Shown here: positions 44,540 through 52,536 of the stretch, piece by piece
Layout of the letters: each line of letters starts with the position of its first letter
Position numbering within the stretch: position 1 is the first letter of the stretch
NCBI RefSeq assembly: GCF_009759665.1
Contig: NZ_WQNE01000020.1
Coordinates: forward strand, 1 to 64,000
From: Bradyrhizobium cajani
Lineage (GTDB): Bacteria; Pseudomonadota; Alphaproteobacteria; Rhizobiales; Xanthobacteraceae
Direction of reading: 5' to 3'
DNA length: 64,000 nt
Made by a program: the position numbers and the translations under genes
Notes under the pieces: model-generated
What the model was told of the DNA's origin: nothing
Database searches by the model: none
Seen by the model: the letters and a program-made list of their open reading frames with translations, nothing else

Positions 44540-44795
44540 TGACGGTCCCCTCTGATGCGGCCGCCAGCGCCTCCTGTGCGGCCCGTCATTCGTTGGCTGG
44601 ATTAGTAACCATGGCCAGTTTCCGGACGTCTTCGCGGACGCGGGAAATGGTTTCGTTCGTGCTCGCCTTGTTTCGTGGCCACCCTCAGGACGAAACAATC
44701 CGGTCCTCGCCGACACGCCGGCAGGACATTTCGGGGAAACGGGCAGGGAACCAGCCCGGCTTGCCGGGCCGGGCCGGGCGCGGTAGGACGGGGCC

Positions 44796-45290
44796 ATGCC
44801 GCGTATTGCCTTCTACCCAGGTTCCTTCGACCCCATCACCAACGGCCATCTGGACGTGGTCCGGCACAGCGTCTCGCTGTGCGACAGGCTGGTTGTCGCG
44901 ATCGGGGTCCACCCCGGCAAGAAGCCTCTGTTCTCGACCGAGGAGCGGCTGAAGATGCTCGATGACGTCTGCGGGCCGGTGGCAGCCCAGGCCGGCTGCG
45001 TTCTCGAGGCCACCACGTTTGACGATCTCTCGGTGACCGCGGCGCGCAAGCACGGCGCGACCATCATGATTCGGGGCCTGCGCGACGGCAGCGACCTCGA
45101 TTACGAGATGCAGCTCGCCGGCATGAACGAGGCCATGGCGCCGGAGGTGCATACGGTCTTCCTGCCGGCCTCTCCGATGGTCCGCCCGATCACCGCCACT
45201 TTGGTGCGCCAGATCGCCGGCATGGGCGGAGACGTCTCGGCCTTCGTACCGCCGCAGGTCGCGGCACAGCTCAAGGCAAAATTCGCCTGA
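44796..45290 (+). CDS. coaD: Phosphopantetheine adenylyltransferase
   Basis: Makes dephospho-CoA from 4'-phosphopantetheine and ATP (fourth step of CoA synthesis). The 164-residue length is normal. The nucleotidyltransferase motif is YPGSFDPITNGHLDVV (TxGH form) and the C-terminal SPMVRPITATLVRQIA with the ISSTxVR-like block is present as ITATLVRQI. First gene of a probable cluster with the cyclophilins and queA. Confidence 0.97.
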   Translation: MPRIAFYPGSFDPITNGHLDVVRHSVSLCDRLVVAIGVHPGKKPLFSTEERLKMLDDVCGPVAAQAGCVLEATTFDDLSVTAARKHGATIMIRGLRDGSDLDYEMQLAGMNEAMAPEVHTVFLPASPMVRPITATLVRQIAGMGGDVSAFVPPQVAAQLKAKFA

Positions 45291-45325
45291 TAACGGCGCT
45301 TCCTCTCATCTGATCCGGAGTTGTC

Positions 45326-45889
45326 ATGATCCGAATTCTCGCAGTTCTTGCCGCGCTTCTGTTCGCGGTGCCGGCGGTGGCGCAGCAATTGCCGGCGAAT
45401 CTCGACAAGGCCAACGCCATCGTCATCGACACCACCAAGGGCCGCATCGTCATCAAGCTCAGGACCGATCTCGCGCCTCAGCACGCCGAGCGCATCAAGC
45501 AGCTCGCCCGCGAAGGCTATTACAACAACGTGCCGTTTCATCGCGTCATGGATGGCTTCATGGCGCAGACCGGTGACGGCCAGAATTTCAACGGCACCGG
45601 CGGATCGAAATATCCGAACCTGAAGCAGGAATTCTCCAAGGTGCATTTTGCGCGCGGCATCGTCGGCATGGCCCGGCGCGGCGACAGCGTCGACAGCGCC
45701 AACTCCCAGTTCTTCATCATGTTCGCCGACGGCGGCAGCCTCGATAACCAGTACACGGTGATCGGCGAGGTCGTGCAGGGCATGGACGTCGTCGACAAGC
45801 TGAAGAAGGCTCCGCCCGGCTCGGCCAGCGGCACCGTCACCGATCCCGACAAGATGGTGAAGGTGCAGGTCGCCTCCGACGTCAAATAG
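45326..45889 (+). CDS. Exported peptidyl-prolyl cis-trans isomerase (cyclophilin)
   Basis: A 187-residue cyclophilin with a signal peptide (RILAVLAALLFAVPAVA), so it acts in the periplasm on exported proteins. The core has FHRVMDGFMAQTGDGQNFNGTG, GIVGMARRGDSVDSANSQFFI and FADGGSLDNQYTVIGEV, the usual catalytic-pocket blocks including the active-site Arg in FHRV. A short 36-base gap from coaD supports co-transcription. Confidence 0.95.
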   Translation: MIRILAVLAALLFAVPAVAQQLPANLDKANAIVIDTTKGRIVIKLRTDLAPQHAERIKQLAREGYYNNVPFHRVMDGFMAQTGDGQNFNGTGGSKYPNLKQEFSKVHFARGIVGMARRGDSVDSANSQFFIMFADGGSLDNQYTVIGEVVQGMDVVDKLKKAPPGSASGTVTDPDKMVKVQVASDVK

Positions 45890-45899
45890 GAGCGGCCCC

Positions 45900-46310
45900 A
45901 TGGCGCGCTGCGGTGGCAAGCTTCTGCTGGTTGCCGCGGTGCTGCTGCTCGGCGTCCCCAGTGCGGCCGCCGAGGATCGGCAGGTCAACACCATCCAGGA
46001 CGTCTTCCGGCATCTGCGCACCTGCTGGAGACCGCCGTCGCCGGCCAAGGCGCGCCCACTCGACATCACCGTCGTCGTGAGCTTTAACCGGGCCGGAAAC
46101 ATTCTGGGCCATCCGAGGATTACCTATGAGTCCGCGGATGCCACCGACAATGACCGGCTGCAATACCGGATCGCGGTGATGGAGGCGTTGCAACGCTGCT
46201 CGCCGGTGCCATTTACCGATGCAATGGCCGGCGCCGCCGCGGGGCGTCCATTCGCGATCCAGTTCCGTAGCCGTAAGACTTCACCTCCAACACAAGAGAG
46301 ACGAGCATGA
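45900..46310 (+). CDS. Exported protein with TonB/TolA-C-like domain
   Basis: A 136-residue protein with a signal peptide (KLLLVAAVLLLGVPSAAA) and a domain that reads like a TonB/TolA C-terminal fold: LDITVVVSFNRAGNILGHPRITYES and YRIAVMEALQRCSPVPF. Two cysteines (RTCWRPP, QRCSPVP) probably pair, as in TolA C-terminal domains. It sits 10 bases after one cyclophilin and overlaps the next by 4 bases (ATGA), so it is translationally coupled. No TonB-type partners are near. Confidence 0.75.
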   Translation: MARCGGKLLLVAAVLLLGVPSAAAEDRQVNTIQDVFRHLRTCWRPPSPAKARPLDITVVVSFNRAGNILGHPRITYESADATDNDRLQYRIAVMEALQRCSPVPFTDAMAGAAAGRPFAIQFRSRKTSPPTQERRA

Positions 46311-46771
46311 GCGTCACCGAAAACACCCTGATCCTCGAGACCACCCAGGGCCCCGTCACCATCGAGATGCGGCCAGACCTGGCGCCCGGCCATGTCGCGC
46401 GCATCAAGGAGCTGGTCCGCGAGGGCTTCTACGACGGCATCGTCTTCCATCGCGTGATCGAGGGCTTCATGGCGCAGACCGGCTGCCCGCACGGCACCGG
46501 CACCGGCGGCTCCGGCAAGAAGCTGAAGGCCGAGTTCAACAAGGAGCCGCATGTGCGCGGCACCGCCTCGATGGCGCGCGCCGCCAATCCCGATTCCGGC
46601 GACAGCCAGTTCTTCATCTGCTTCGATGACGCCCGCTTCCTCGACAACCAGTACACGGTGTGGGGCAAGGTCACCGAGGGCATGGAGAACGTCGACAAGA
46701 TCAAGCGCGGCGAGCCCGTGCAGAACCCCGACAAGATCGTCAAGGCGCGGATGGCGGCGGACAAGGAGTGA
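46307..46771 (+). CDS. Cytoplasmic peptidyl-prolyl cis-trans isomerase (cyclophilin B type)
   Basis: A 154-residue cyclophilin with no signal peptide, so cytoplasmic. Core blocks FHRVIEGFMAQTGCPHGTGTGG, GTASMARAANPDSGDSQFFICF and FLDNQYTVWGKV are complete. It begins inside the stop codon of the previous gene. Second isomerase of the pair in this cluster; an exported and a cytoplasmic copy side by side is common in alphaproteobacteria. Confidence 0.95.
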   Translation: MSVTENTLILETTQGPVTIEMRPDLAPGHVARIKELVREGFYDGIVFHRVIEGFMAQTGCPHGTGTGGSGKKLKAEFNKEPHVRGTASMARAANPDSGDSQFFICFDDARFLDNQYTVWGKVTEGMENVDKIKRGEPVQNPDKIVKARMAADKE

Positions 46772-46781
46772 CCGCGGAGCG

Positions 46782-46879
46782 GTCATTCCGGGGCGCGCGT
46801 TAGCGCGAACCCGGAATCTCGCCCCACAATCTCCGGATTCCGGATCGCCGCGCTTGAGGCGCGGCGTCCGAATGACGGC
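46782..46879. repeat. Dispersed repeat between the cyclophilin and queA genes
   Basis: CATTCCGGGGCGCGCG.TAGCGCGAACCCGGAAT..., then CCGGATCGCCGCGC.. / GCGCGGCGTCCGAATGACGG. The wording is of a repeat frequent in bradyrhizobial intergenic DNA. It separates queA from the upstream genes by about 120 bases, so queA may have its own promoter or depend on read-through. Confidence 0.6.
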
Positions 46880-46894
46880 GGTGGTAAGCCTCGA

Positions 46895-47968
46895 ATGCGC
46901 ACCGACCTGTTCGATTTCGATCTGCCGCCCGAGCGCATCGCATTGCGCCCGGCGCAGCCGCGCGATTCCGCGAAGATGCTGGTCGTGGAGAACGGTGCAC
47001 TGCGCGACCAGACCATCGCCGACCTGCCGCAATGGCTGAGGCCGGGCGACCAGCTCGTCGTCAACGACACCAAGGTGATCGCCGCGCAGCTCAAAGGCCG
47101 CCGCATCGGCCGCGAGACCGAGCCGAAGATCGAGGCGACGCTGATCAAGCGGCTCGACGGCTCGCGCTGGCAGGCGCTGGTGAAGCCCGCGAAGAAGCTG
47201 GTCGCGGGCGACCGCATCCGCTTCGGTAACGAGGGCAAGGTTTGCCTGCTCGGCCATCTCGACGCCGAGGTCGAGGCCAAGGGCGGGGAAGGCGAGGTGA
47301 CACTGTCGTTCTCGTTCCATGGCCCTGCGCTCGACCAGGCCATCGCCGATCTCGGCAGCCCGCCGCTGCCGCCCTACATCGCCTCGAAGCGTACACCGGA
47401 CGATCAGGATTTTGCCGACTACCAGACCATGTTTGCGGCTAACGAAGGCGCGGTCGCAGCGCCGACGGCGGGGCTGCATTTCACGCCAGCACTGGAACAG
47501 GGGCTGCTCGCGCGCGGCGTCGGCATCAATCGCGTCACGCTGCATGTCGGGGCGGGAACATTCCTGCCGGTGAAGGTGGATGACACCGAAGGCCACAGGA
47601 TGCACGCCGAGTGGGGCACGATCTCGGCGGAGACGGCGGAGCGGCTCAACACCGCGCGGAAGAATGGCGGCCGCATCATCGCCGTCGGCACCACGTCATT
47701 GCGGCTGCTCGAAAGTGCTGCCGCCGAGGACGGCACGATCCAGCCGTTCGCGGCGGAGACGGCGATCTTCATCACCCCCGGCTATCGCTTCCGCGCCGTC
47801 GATATCCTGCTGACCAATTTCCACCTGCCGAAGTCGACATTGTTCATGCTGGTCTCGGCCTTCTCGGGGCTGGAGACGATGAAGCAGGCCTATGCGCACG
47901 CGATTGCGAGCGGCTACCGGTTCTATTCGTACGGGGATGCGTGCTTGTTGTTCCGGGCAGGGCCGTAG
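46895..47968 (+). CDS. queA: S-adenosylmethionine:tRNA ribosyltransferase-isomerase
   Basis: Converts preQ1-tRNA to epoxyqueuosine-tRNA in queuosine synthesis, using the ribosyl part of SAM. The 357-residue protein has FDLPPERIALRPAQPRD, NDTKVIAAQLKGRR, AAPTAGLHFTPALEQGLLARGV and the C-terminal TNFHLPKSTLFMLVSAFSG, all family blocks. tgt, the next pathway gene, lies about 5 kb downstream with asd and four unrelated genes between. Confidence 0.97.
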   Translation: MRTDLFDFDLPPERIALRPAQPRDSAKMLVVENGALRDQTIADLPQWLRPGDQLVVNDTKVIAAQLKGRRIGRETEPKIEATLIKRLDGSRWQALVKPAKKLVAGDRIRFGNEGKVCLLGHLDAEVEAKGGEGEVTLSFSFHGPALDQAIADLGSPPLPPYIASKRTPDDQDFADYQTMFAANEGAVAAPTAGLHFTPALEQGLLARGVGINRVTLHVGAGTFLPVKVDDTEGHRMHAEWGTISAETAERLNTARKNGGRIIAVGTTSLRLLESAAAEDGTIQPFAAETAIFITPGYRFRAVDILLTNFHLPKSTLFMLVSAFSGLETMKQAYAHAIASGYRFYSYGDACLLFRAGP

Positions 47969-47990
47969 GCGACTAGCGCAACTGCATTTC

Positions 47991-48121
47991 CGTCACCCTG
48001 AGGTGCTCGCCTCTTCGGCGAGCCTCGAAGGGCGGCGGCCCGGCTGCATCTCGGCCGTGCATCCTTTGAGGCTCGCCCAGCGGTGCTTTGCACCGCCGGG
48101 CTCGCGCCTCAGGATGACGGG
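47991..48121. repeat. Dispersed palindromic repeat between queA and asd
   Basis: CGTCACCCTGAGGTGCTCGC...GCGCCTCAGGATGACGG: the ends are inverted repeats and the interior has CTCGCC-TCTTC-GGCGAG and CCGGGC hairpins. It is of a repeat type common in bradyrhizobia and lies between convergent genes. Confidence 0.7.
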
Positions 48122-48132
48122 TCGAGATTGCG

Positions 48133-49158
48133 TTACGCCATCACCCGCTGCGGCAAGAGCTCTGCGATCTGCACCGCGTTGAGCGCCGCGCCCTTGAGCA
48201 GCTGATCCGCCGCCACGAACATCGAGATCGAGTGGCCGGAGGGGTCGCTGAGATCCTTGCGGATGCGGCCGACCAGGACGTCGTCCTGGCCCGAGGCGTC
48301 GATCGGCATCGGGAAGTAGTTCTTGGCGCGGTCGTCGACGATCTTCACGCCGGGCGCCTGCGCCATGATGGCGCGGACCTGGTCTTCGCTGATCGGCTTC
48401 TCGCATTCGAAGGTGATCGCCTCGCAATGGGCGCGCAGCACCGGCACGCGCACGCAAGTGACGCCGACCGCGATCGTCTCGTCCTCGAAGATCTTGCGGG
48501 TCTCCTTGATGACCTTGGTCTCTTCGTCGTTGTAGCCGGTCTCGGGATCGATCGCGGTGTTGTGGTTGAACAGATTGAACGCGTAGGGATGCGGCATCAC
48601 CTTGGGCGTATAGACCTGCCCGTTGAGATTGGCGCGGGTGGACTCGACCAGCTCCTCCATCGCCGCGGCGCCGGCGCCGCTTGCGGCCTGGTAGGTCGAG
48701 ATGATGACGCGCTTGATGCGGTTCTTCTGGTGGATCGGCCAGAGCGGCACCAGCGCGGTGATCGCGGCGCAGTTGGGGTTGGCGATGATGCCCTTGTGGT
48801 CGCGGATGCGGTTGGCGTTGATCTCGGGGATCACCAGCGGCACGTTCGGGTCCATGCGGAAGGCGGAGGAGTTGTCGACCACCACAGCGCCGGCCTTGAC
48901 CGCGATCGGTGCGTACTTCTTCGAGATGCTGCCGCCGGCCGAGAACAGCGCGATGTCGACGCCCTCGAACGCGCGCTCGGTCAATTCCTCGATGACGACG
49001 TTTTGGCCTCGGAACGACACCGTCTTGCCGGCCGAACGGGCGCTCGCCAGCGCCTTGAGCTTGCCGACGCGAAAGCCGCGCTTGTCCATGGTGGCGATGA
49101 ATTCGGCGCCCACCGCACCGGTGACGCCGACAATCGCGACGACGGGATCGTTACTCAC
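48133..49158 (-). CDS. asd: Aspartate-semialdehyde dehydrogenase
   Basis: Reduces aspartyl phosphate to aspartate semialdehyde, the branch point to threonine, methionine, isoleucine and lysine/diaminopimelate. The NADP-binding GVTGAVGAEFIATM is at the start and the catalytic Cys is in IANPNCAAITALVPL near residue 130. Start choice: an in-frame ATG at 49170 overlaps the ribosome site GGAGG, which is ideally spaced for GTG 49158 (SNDPVVAIVG), giving 341 residues. The gene lies behind a threonine-rich leader peptide and terminator (see those entries), suggesting attenuation by threonine. Confidence 0.95.
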   Translation of the reverse strand: MSNDPVVAIVGVTGAVGAEFIATMDKRGFRVGKLKALASARSAGKTVSFRGQNVVIEELTERAFEGVDIALFSAGGSISKKYAPIAVKAGAVVVDNSSAFRMDPNVPLVIPEINANRIRDHKGIIANPNCAAITALVPLWPIHQKNRIKRVIISTYQAASGAGAAAMEELVESTRANLNGQVYTPKVMPHPYAFNLFNHNTAIDPETGYNDEETKVIKETRKIFEDETIAVGVTCVRVPVLRAHCEAITFECEKPISEDQVRAIMAQAPGVKIVDDRAKNYFPMPIDASGQDDVLVGRIRKDLSDPSGHSISMFVAADQLLKGAALNAVQIAELLPQRVMA

Positions 49159-49190
49159 TTTGTCCTCCATTGCGTTGAAATCCAGACAAC

Positions 49191-49222
49191 AAAAAAGCCC
49201 CGGACCATCGAGGGCGGGGCTT
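49191..49222 (-). terminator. Attenuator terminator in the asd leader
   Basis: On the minus strand, AAGCCCCG / CGGGGCTT stem with a 12-base loop, followed by six T residues: a good intrinsic terminator placed between the leader peptide and the asd start. The 5' arm GCCCCG is complementary to CGGGGC inside the leader peptide gene (49274-49279), which could form an alternative antiterminator pairing. The stem, T-run and position are directly visible; the switching is inferred. Confidence 0.8.
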
Positions 49223-49251
49223 CGGTAGAGCTGATGCGTTTTCGTCGACGA

Positions 49252-49323
49252 CTACGCGCGCACGCCTCCCCGGGCCCCGAAGGCCGTGGTGGTTTTGGTC
49301 GTGCGTTTCGTGGTCGTGAACAT
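49252..49323 (-). CDS. Threonine-rich leader peptide of asd (thrL-like)
   Basis: A 23-codon frame from ATG 49323 to TAG 49252. It begins MFTTTKRTTKTTT: eight threonines in the first 13 residues, with all Thr codons ACG or ACC, then AFGARGG and ending VRA. This is the form of a threonine-sensing attenuation peptide such as E. coli ThrL, though shorter in Thr/Ile mix (no Ile). No ribosome binding site precedes it, and a promoter places transcription start at or near the A of the ATG, so it would be leaderless like the rhizobial trpL. Followed by the attenuator terminator and asd. Confidence 0.75.
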   Translation of the reverse strand: MFTTTKRTTKTTTAFGARGGVRA

Positions 49324-49331
49324 GGCGGCGA

Positions 49332-49360
49332 CTTATGCGGGAGAGTCTCGTGCCCGTCAA
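49332..49360 (-). promoter_or_regulatory. Sigma-70-type promoter of the asd leader
   Basis: On the minus strand, TTGACG (49355-49360) and CATAAG (49332-49337) are separated by exactly 17 bases. The -10 element ends 8 bases before the A of the leader ATG, placing the transcription start at or next to the start codon. Confidence 0.7.
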
Positions 49361-49400
49361 TGGCTTTTCGCCCCGGTCGATGCCAGGGGCGAACCGGCCG

Positions 49401-50003
49401 CTATTTGGCCCGGGCGCCCGGCGGCTCCAGGATGACCTCCTTGAGGTCGTCGCCGCTGATCACGACGATCGCGAAATTCAGCCGGCCGCGCTCGCGCACC
49501 AGGCCGCCGCTGATCGCCTTGCCCGACGCCGCACGCTCGGCAACGCGTACGGCATCCGCGAGGCGATGCCTGATCGCGCCGAGCGCTGCGAGGTTGCTGC
49601 GATCCTCGAGGTCGAGCTCGGCAAGGGGCAGGGCAGCTTCGCCGCCGACGATCTCGCCGGTCGTGGCATTGATGGTGTGGCGCCAGATCCGGTCGTTGTG
49701 CAGCGTCTTCACCCGGTAGACCGGCACGCGGGCAGCGCCGTCGAAACTCACATCCGCCGTCGTGGCGCCGGCGTGGCGGGCCTCGGCAATCGCCATGGCC
49801 TGACTGATCGAGATCGACGAGCTGCGAAAGCGCTCGATCTCGCGGCTGACGGCTTGGCGATCCGCCTCGGCATCGCCATCTGTGTCGCTGTGAAGGGCAG
49901 TCGGCGTGCCCGTGGTCACGATCGCCTGCGCCGGTGCTGCAAGGAGGAGCGCGGGCAAGGCGATCGCAAGCACTCGCGAGGTCCATCGTTTGGCTGTCGT
50001 CAT
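49401..50003 (-). CDS. Exported PepSY-domain protein
   Basis: A 200-residue protein with signal peptide (RVLAIALPALLLAAPAQA) and two PepSY-like units: SISISQAMAIAEARHAGATT..VYRVKTL..INATTGEIVGGE (about 60-120) and a second from about 135 to 195 ending AIVVISGDDLKEVILE. PepSY domains are often inhibitory or periplasmic regulatory modules. The start is ATG 50003. The upstream region carries operator-like boxes also found near the patatin gene. Confidence 0.82.
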   Translation of the reverse strand: MTTAKRWTSRVLAIALPALLLAAPAQAIVTTGTPTALHSDTDGDAEADRQAVSREIERFRSSSISISQAMAIAEARHAGATTADVSFDGAARVPVYRVKTLHNDRIWRHTINATTGEIVGGEAALPLAELDLEDRSNLAALGAIRHRLADAVRVAERAASGKAISGGLVRERGRLNFAIVVISGDDLKEVILEPPGARAK

Positions 50004-50116
50004 GCTCGAAACCCTCGGCCAGCGAGTGTGCCGGATGATCGTAAAGAATTCGCGGCCGGCCTTGGGCATCGGCCGGCCGCGGAGCGTCGTGGCGGGCTGT
50101 ACCCGCCGCGGCGATC

Positions 50117-50200
50117 TTAGCGATACGGGCCTCTCTTGGGGCTGGTGAAAAAAGCGGTCCGTATCGCTTATAACTAAACCATACCGTATCGTTTTATTTT
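50117..50200. promoter_or_regulatory. Cluster of CCGTATCG boxes (TetR-like operators)
   Basis: Three copies of the octamer CCGTATCG: inverted at 50121-50128 and direct at 50159-50166 and 50184-50191. The first two lie in 15-base inverted arms (50117-50131 / 50156-50170, 13 of 15 matching). The third is in CCGTATCGTTTTATTTT, which matches the box at 52403-52419 at 14 of 17. The region is upstream of the PepSY gene and downstream of the TetR gene. Confidence 0.6.
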
Positions 50201-50255
50201 GGTCAATGGCGCCGGCGCGGTTCCCGCTTGGGGAAAGGTCAACCTCACGAAATTG

Positions 50256-51038
50256 TCAGTGCGACGGGCGCCGCCGCTGCGGGCCCTTTGCGGCGCTCTG
50301 GACGCGGTCCGCGGGTCCCAGCGCGCCGGCCAGGAACAGCTTGATCGCCGCACGCATCCGCTTTTCCGCCGACTTCAGCTCAAGCGCCGTTCCGAACGTC
50401 GCCATGCGGTGGGTGTGACCCACGACGACGTCGAGAAACACCTCGGCTGCGATGGTGGTGTCGTCGACGTCGAGCGCGCCTTGCGCCACCAGATGGTCGA
50501 AGAAGCGCGCCGTGGTGGCGACGGCCTTGAGCCAGCCTTCCTCCTTGCCGAGCTTGGCGACGTCAGGGAAGTTGATGGCCTGTGACGTCATCATGCGGCT
50601 GAAGGCGACGGCATCCGGTCCGCAGGTGAAGGTCAGCATCTCGCGCCCGATCTCGACCAGCCGCTGCTCCACCGAAATGTCCGAGGCGCTGCTGAGCTGT
50701 GTCTCTGCCGCCGCCGACAGCGGTGCAAGCCAGCGCTCGATCTCGCGCCTCAGCACGGCGGCAAACAGGCCGCGCTTGTCGCCGTAACGGGAATAGACGG
50801 TGGGCTTGCTGACGCGGGCCGCTTCCGCGACCGCATCGAGCGAGGTCGCGTCGAAGCCGCGATCCAGGAACAGGCGGGTGGCGACCTCGATCAGCCGCTG
50901 ATCGCGCTCGATGGCGGCGGTTTTCGTCGGCCGGCCGCCGCGGGATTTCGGCACCTCGCGCCGCGGCGCTGCCGGTCTCGTCTTGGTCGCAGTCAATCCC
51001 ATGCCCAATGATTCCTGCGCGGTCGTGATGGTCGTCAT
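50256..51038 (-). CDS. TetR/AcrR-family transcriptional regulator
   Basis: A 260-residue repressor from ATG 51038 (alternatives GTG/ATG at 51131 and 51002 exist; none has a strong ribosome site). The DNA-binding helix-turn-helix is TSLDAVAEAARVSKPTVYSRYGDK near residues 70-95 and is preceded by a basic Pro-rich tail (RPAAPRREVPKSRGGRPTK). The ligand domain includes EIGREMLTFTCGPDAVAFSRMM, close to the AefR-like C-terminal type often linked to efflux control. No efflux pump is adjacent. Operator-like boxes lie on both sides of this gene. Confidence 0.88.
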   Translation of the reverse strand: MTTITTAQESLGMGLTATKTRPAAPRREVPKSRGGRPTKTAAIERDQRLIEVATRLFLDRGFDATSLDAVAEAARVSKPTVYSRYGDKRGLFAAVLRREIERWLAPLSAAAETQLSSASDISVEQRLVEIGREMLTFTCGPDAVAFSRMMTSQAINFPDVAKLGKEEGWLKAVATTARFFDHLVAQGALDVDDTTIAAEVFLDVVVGHTHRMATFGTALELKSAEKRMRAAIKLFLAGALGPADRVQSAAKGPQRRRPSH

Positions 51039-51137
51039 TCGCTCTATATCGCGCAGGAGCGGGGGCGTCATCGCGAATCTGGCCAAATTGGCCGTATCGT
51101 CAACGGTTTCGGTTTGGCCGCGTTCCGTCACGAGGGA

Positions 51138-52292
51138 TCACGGAAGCGTCGAGGTCCAGGCCTGGCCGGCCGCCGCCTTCTCATATCCATACTGATACAG
51201 CGCCCGCATATAGGCGGTGTCGAACCCTTCCGAAGGAGGGGCCGGATAGTCGCGCGCGATGTAGGAGAGATGGAAGCCGAGGCGGTTGCGCTTGGCGAAA
51301 TCGTAGGTCGAGAAGATGATCGAACGCGTCTGTGACTGGGTGATCGACGACAGGCTGCGCGAGGCGACGTCGATGGTGCCGTTGGAGACGAGCTCGAAAT
51401 TGCGTTCGATCTTCTTGTTGACGAGGATGTAGATGTCCATCTTCGCGTTGCCGGGCAGGCGGCCCTGGAACAGCAGGGCTTCGGGCAGCGTCAGCACCGG
51501 CGCCGTCACGCCGCCATCGACATGCATCTCCTGGAAATGCCGGCCCTGGGCTTCGGCGTCGATCATGATCGGTGGAAACACCAGCGGAATGCTGGCGGAG
51601 GCCGCCATCACGTCGCGAAACAGCTTCAGTGCCTCGGGCGTGCCGACCGCAGCGATCTTGCCCATGTCCCAGATCGCGGTCCGCTGCGTGTCGAGATCGG
51701 TCGTCACCACCAACAGCTTCCGGCCCCTGGCATTTTCACGCGCAACTTGCGCCATGATCTCGGGCCCGACATAGCGGGCGACGAGCTCGCGCAGCCGCGT
51801 GTTGCCGAACAGGCCGGATCCGAACAACACCCGCATGATGCTGGGATCGTTCAGGAGGCTCTCCGCGATGCCGCTGGTGTAGACCTCCTTCAGCGTGTCG
51901 TCATATTGCGGGCCGAGGAATGCAAAGGGTGCGATCAGGCCGCCGGTGCTCACGCCCGAGACGACCGAGAAGGTGGGGCGGGTTCTGGCCGCGGTCCAGC
52001 CGTTGAGAACGCCGACGCCATAGGCCCCGTCGGCGCCGCCGCCCGACAGCGCCAGATAGGACTTCGTCGCGGTGCTGCTGTCCTTCTCGAAACTGAATTT
52101 CGTGACGGGCTCGTCGGCGTAACGCCGGAGGCCGTCGATGTCGAGCACGCGCGATGTGCTGGCTTCCGCGGCCGTATAGGGCGTGCGGGGCAGGGAGGTG
52201 CAGGCAGCCAGCGCCAGGCCGCACGTCAGGACCAGGACGCCGCTCAGGCGAGCGCCTGTCCGCCTGATCCAGCCGTGCGCGTGGCCGGACAT
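51138..52292 (-). CDS. Patatin-like phospholipase lipoprotein
   Basis: A ~384-residue exported lipid hydrolase. From ATG 52292 the signal peptide ends at the lipobox LALAAC, so it is probably a lipoprotein; starts at 52319 and 52373 are also in frame. The patatin features are visible: oxyanion loop ALSGGGADGAYGVG, nucleophile Ser in SGVSTGGLIAPFAFLG (GxSxG as GVSTG) and the catalytic Asp in HVDGGVTAPV. The core is ~300 residues. A TetR-type box lies just upstream (52403-52419). Confidence 0.85.
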   Translation of the reverse strand: MSGHAHGWIRRTGARLSGVLVLTCGLALAACTSLPRTPYTAAEASTSRVLDIDGLRRYADEPVTKFSFEKDSSTATKSYLALSGGGADGAYGVGVLNGWTAARTRPTFSVVSGVSTGGLIAPFAFLGPQYDDTLKEVYTSGIAESLLNDPSIMRVLFGSGLFGNTRLRELVARYVGPEIMAQVARENARGRKLLVVTTDLDTQRTAIWDMGKIAAVGTPEALKLFRDVMAASASIPLVFPPIMIDAEAQGRHFQEMHVDGGVTAPVLTLPEALLFQGRLPGNAKMDIYILVNKKIERNFELVSNGTIDVASRSLSSITQSQTRSIIFSTYDFAKRNRLGFHLSYIARDYPAPPSEGFDTAYMRALYQYGYEKAAAGQAWTSTLP

Positions 52293-52402
52293 TTCGGTTG
52301 TACTTGAAGGGAAGGGCATCGTCGGTGGCTGGCGATCACGCTTGTACCGCCGCCGGCAAATCCGCCGCGGCATTCTCGTCCAACCCCCACGGTAAAACTA
52401 CA

Positions 52403-52419
52403 CTGTATCGTTTTGTTTA
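52403..52419. promoter_or_regulatory. TetR-like box upstream of the patatin gene
   Basis: CTGTATCGTTTTGTTTA, 14 of 17 matching CCGTATCGTTTTATTTT upstream of the PepSY gene. On the minus strand it lies just upstream of the patatin-like gene starts, in the expected promoter. Confidence 0.55.
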
Positions 52420-52536
52420 ACAAGGGTGGCGGGCGCCCGTATCCGCGTCGATTATGTCCTGGTCTGAGCCACAAGCCGGCCTGAGCATGGTCGGAGCGGG
52501 TTGATCGGCCTCCTCCGACACGCAATAAGCACCGCC

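Noticed and set aside
44750..44795. GC-rich hairpin before coaD
   Set aside because: No T-tract and in the likely 5' region of coaD; simple GC repeat CCGGG is the better explanation.
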